From an uncultured Bacilli bacterium (lineage in GTDB: Bacteria > Bacillota_I > Bacilli_A > RF39 > UBA660): a stretch of DNA of 6,232 nt. This document shows positions 4,751 through 6,232 of the stretch, piece by piece. The position numbers were made by a program, and so were the translations under genes. A model generated the notes under the pieces. The model was not told where the DNA came from, ran no database searches, and was given only the letters and a program-made list of their open reading frames with translations. Position 1 is the stretch's first letter; each line of letters starts with the position of its first letter. The stretch covers positions 1 to 6,232 of the forward strand of contig CANQHW010000068.1 in the NCBI GenBank assembly GCA_947623855.1, given 5' to 3'.

Positions 4751-6193
4751 CTACTCTTTATTATAGTATACTCTATTTATTTCATTTTTACCATCTAAAA
4801 TTTGTTCTTCATTTGGTATCATAACATACAACATACTACTAGGATAAGAATACGTATACGCATAATCACTAGTTCCATTTAAAACTAAATTATTTATTAC
4901 ATATTTACCCCCATCTTTAATCTCCATCTTTATAAAATTCGTAATTCTTTCTCTACTCATATTCGTAATAAAAGTATTCTCTAAAGATTTTAATAAATTA
5001 CTATACTTAACAATAATACTTGGAGATAACACTTTATCCAATACTGCTTCAATAACTAATTGTTGATTTTTAGCTCTCTTAATATCTCCCTCGGCAAAAG
5101 CTTTTCTTTCTCTAGCAAACGCTAAAGCTTTTTCTCCCTCTAATTTAATTAAACCTTGTTTAAAAGTATATTTTACCCAAGCATCCTTTGGTTCATCATA
5201 ATAATCCGCCGTAAACGCTGTTGGATTATCTACCTCTATTCCTCCAATAGCATCTACAATCTTAATCAAAGAACTAAAATTAAACTTAACATAATAATTA
5301 ATCTCTATATCCAATAAGTCTTCAATCGTCTTAACCGTAGTTTCCATCCCATAAATACCTACATGAGCAAGTTTATCTTTCGCATTCTTCCCATATAAAT
5401 CTACATAATAATCTCTTGGTATTGAAGTTAAAACCATCTCCTTCGTATTAGGATTAACTGTTACTACCATATTAACATCACTTCTAGATAAACTACCTAT
5501 CGTCCCATAAGTATCTATCCCACTAACTAAAATATTAAAAGAAGACTCTGTAACATCAATATTCTTCGCTGTAACATCATCCTTAACTTTTAAACTAAAA
5601 GTATATATAACCCTAATATTCTTCTCAAAACTAGGATAATGTTCCTTTAAAATATCTACTTCACTATCTAAAAGTAATAAAGCATCAACCTGTCCATTAA
5701 GTAACGAAGTAGCTAAATCCTCTGTTGAAAACTCTTTATCTATCTCAAAACTACCCTCTTCTTCTAACTTCTCTATCGATTTATCTAATACCGTCTCTAC
5801 TACCCCAATAGTTTTATTCTTAACATCTAAAATACTATCATAATCACTATTAGATAATACTACTACCTCATAATTTAAAACACTACTACCTATATTCGTA
5901 ATACTTTCTAAAAACCCATAAGTCGTAGAAGAATAAAGTATTCCTAAAACATTAATAATTATTAAAACAAAAGATATCAAACTACTAATAATCCTTGTCT
6001 TTTTATTAATCATTAAATATATTAATAACCCTACTACAACAATAAAAACACATACTAAAGTTATAAAATAATCTAATGGTAATATATTTAATATAAATAC
6101 AATACCTAATAAAATAATACTAAGTATCATTAAAGTAATACACATATATTTAACAAACACTGGTATTTTAATTTTCTTTTTTCTAGTTGACAT
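4751..6193 (-). CDS. LytR-CpsA-Psr (LCP) family protein with extra solute-binding-like domain
   Basis: LCP proteins attach undecaprenyl-linked polymers such as teichoic acids or capsule to peptidoglycan on the outer face of the membrane. The 480-residue protein has a basic start and three membrane helices (12-34, 42-62, 68-88); typical LytR has one. The LCP domain covers about 218-385 with SGIDTYG (D227), LSRSD (R237, D239), SIPRDYYV (R260, D261), ALAFARER (R361, R363) and GDIKRAKNQQ (D370, R373), the Arg/Asp set that binds the polyprenyl pyrophosphate. Between the helices and this domain, about 107-205 reads like one lobe of an extracellular solute-binding protein: LDVKNKTIGVV, then a Glu-rich helix, then STEDLATSLLNGQVDALLLL. 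The start has TAGGAG (6201-6206) with a 7-nt gap. The promoter is not visible in the 39 nt upstream. It is first of the envelope genes in the window and co-transcribed with the next. Confidence 0.92.
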   Translation of the reverse strand: MSTRKKKIKIPVFVKYMCITLMILSIILLGIVFILNILPLDYFITLVCVFIVVVGLLIYLMINKKTRIISSLISFVLIIINVLGILYSSTTYGFLESITNIGSSVLNYEVVVLSNSDYDSILDVKNKTIGVVETVLDKSIEKLEEEGSFEIDKEFSTEDLATSLLNGQVDALLLLDSEVDILKEHYPSFEKNIRVIYTFSLKVKDDVTAKNIDVTESSFNILVSGIDTYGTIGSLSRSDVNMVVTVNPNTKEMVLTSIPRDYYVDLYGKNAKDKLAHVGIYGMETTVKTIEDLLDIEINYYVKFNFSSLIKIVDAIGGIEVDNPTAFTADYYDEPKDAWVKYTFKQGLIKLEGEKALAFARERKAFAEGDIKRAKNQQLVIEAVLDKVLSPSIIVKYSNLLKSLENTFITNMSRERITNFIKMEIKDGGKYVINNLVLNGTSDYAYTYSYPSSMLYVMIPNEEQILDGKNEINRVYYNKE

Positions 6194-6232
6194 ATTAAAA
6201 CTCCTATATACTCTATTTATTACTATTTAAGT

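Overview
The window is AT-rich (about 30% G+C by eye), and every gene lies on the minus strand. It looks like a chromosomal piece of a low-GC Firmicute of the Bacilli/Mollicutes-related side, probably an uncultured gut-type lineage. The evidence is the infC-rpmI-rplT order, strong GGAGG-type ribosome binding sites, and a LytR-CpsA-Psr (LCP) wall-polymer protein, which implies a walled cell. The standard code is in use: Trp is TGG, and the metallophosphoesterase gene ends in TGA. The species cannot be named from sequence alone.

Read in the direction of transcription (high to low coordinates), the first part is an envelope cluster. It holds an LCP protein with three membrane segments and an extra solute-binding-protein-like domain (6193-4751), a secreted or membrane-anchored TasA/camelysin-like protein with a large C-terminal domain (4739-3348), a short intrinsic terminator, a four-helix membrane metallophosphoesterase (3311-2301), and a single-pass membrane protein with a very lysine-rich cytoplasmic tail (2248-1043). 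The last gene has its own recognisable promoter, which overlaps the end of the phosphoesterase gene. All four proteins are predicted to place their main domain outside the membrane. A shared envelope role is an inference.

The second part is the translation operon infC-rpmI-rplT (860 to the window edge; rplT is cut). It starts at a near-consensus promoter directly after the preceding stop codon. Next comes a leader of about 138 nt in which one segment can pair either upstream (14-bp antiterminator) or downstream (9-bp terminator with a U-tract). This is the layout of a transcription attenuator, and the L20-controlled infC leader of Bacillus is the closest known precedent. infC has no ATG, GTG or TTG at the expected position. 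Its only sensible start is an AUA codon with a well-spaced GGAGGTG site, in line with the rare starts IF3 uses for autoregulation.

The most notable items are the AUA start, the attenuator, the LCP/binding-domain fusion, the TasA-like two-domain protein, and the Lys-rich protein with an apparent C-terminal duplication. I see no mobile elements, CRISPR arrays, tRNA or rRNA genes.
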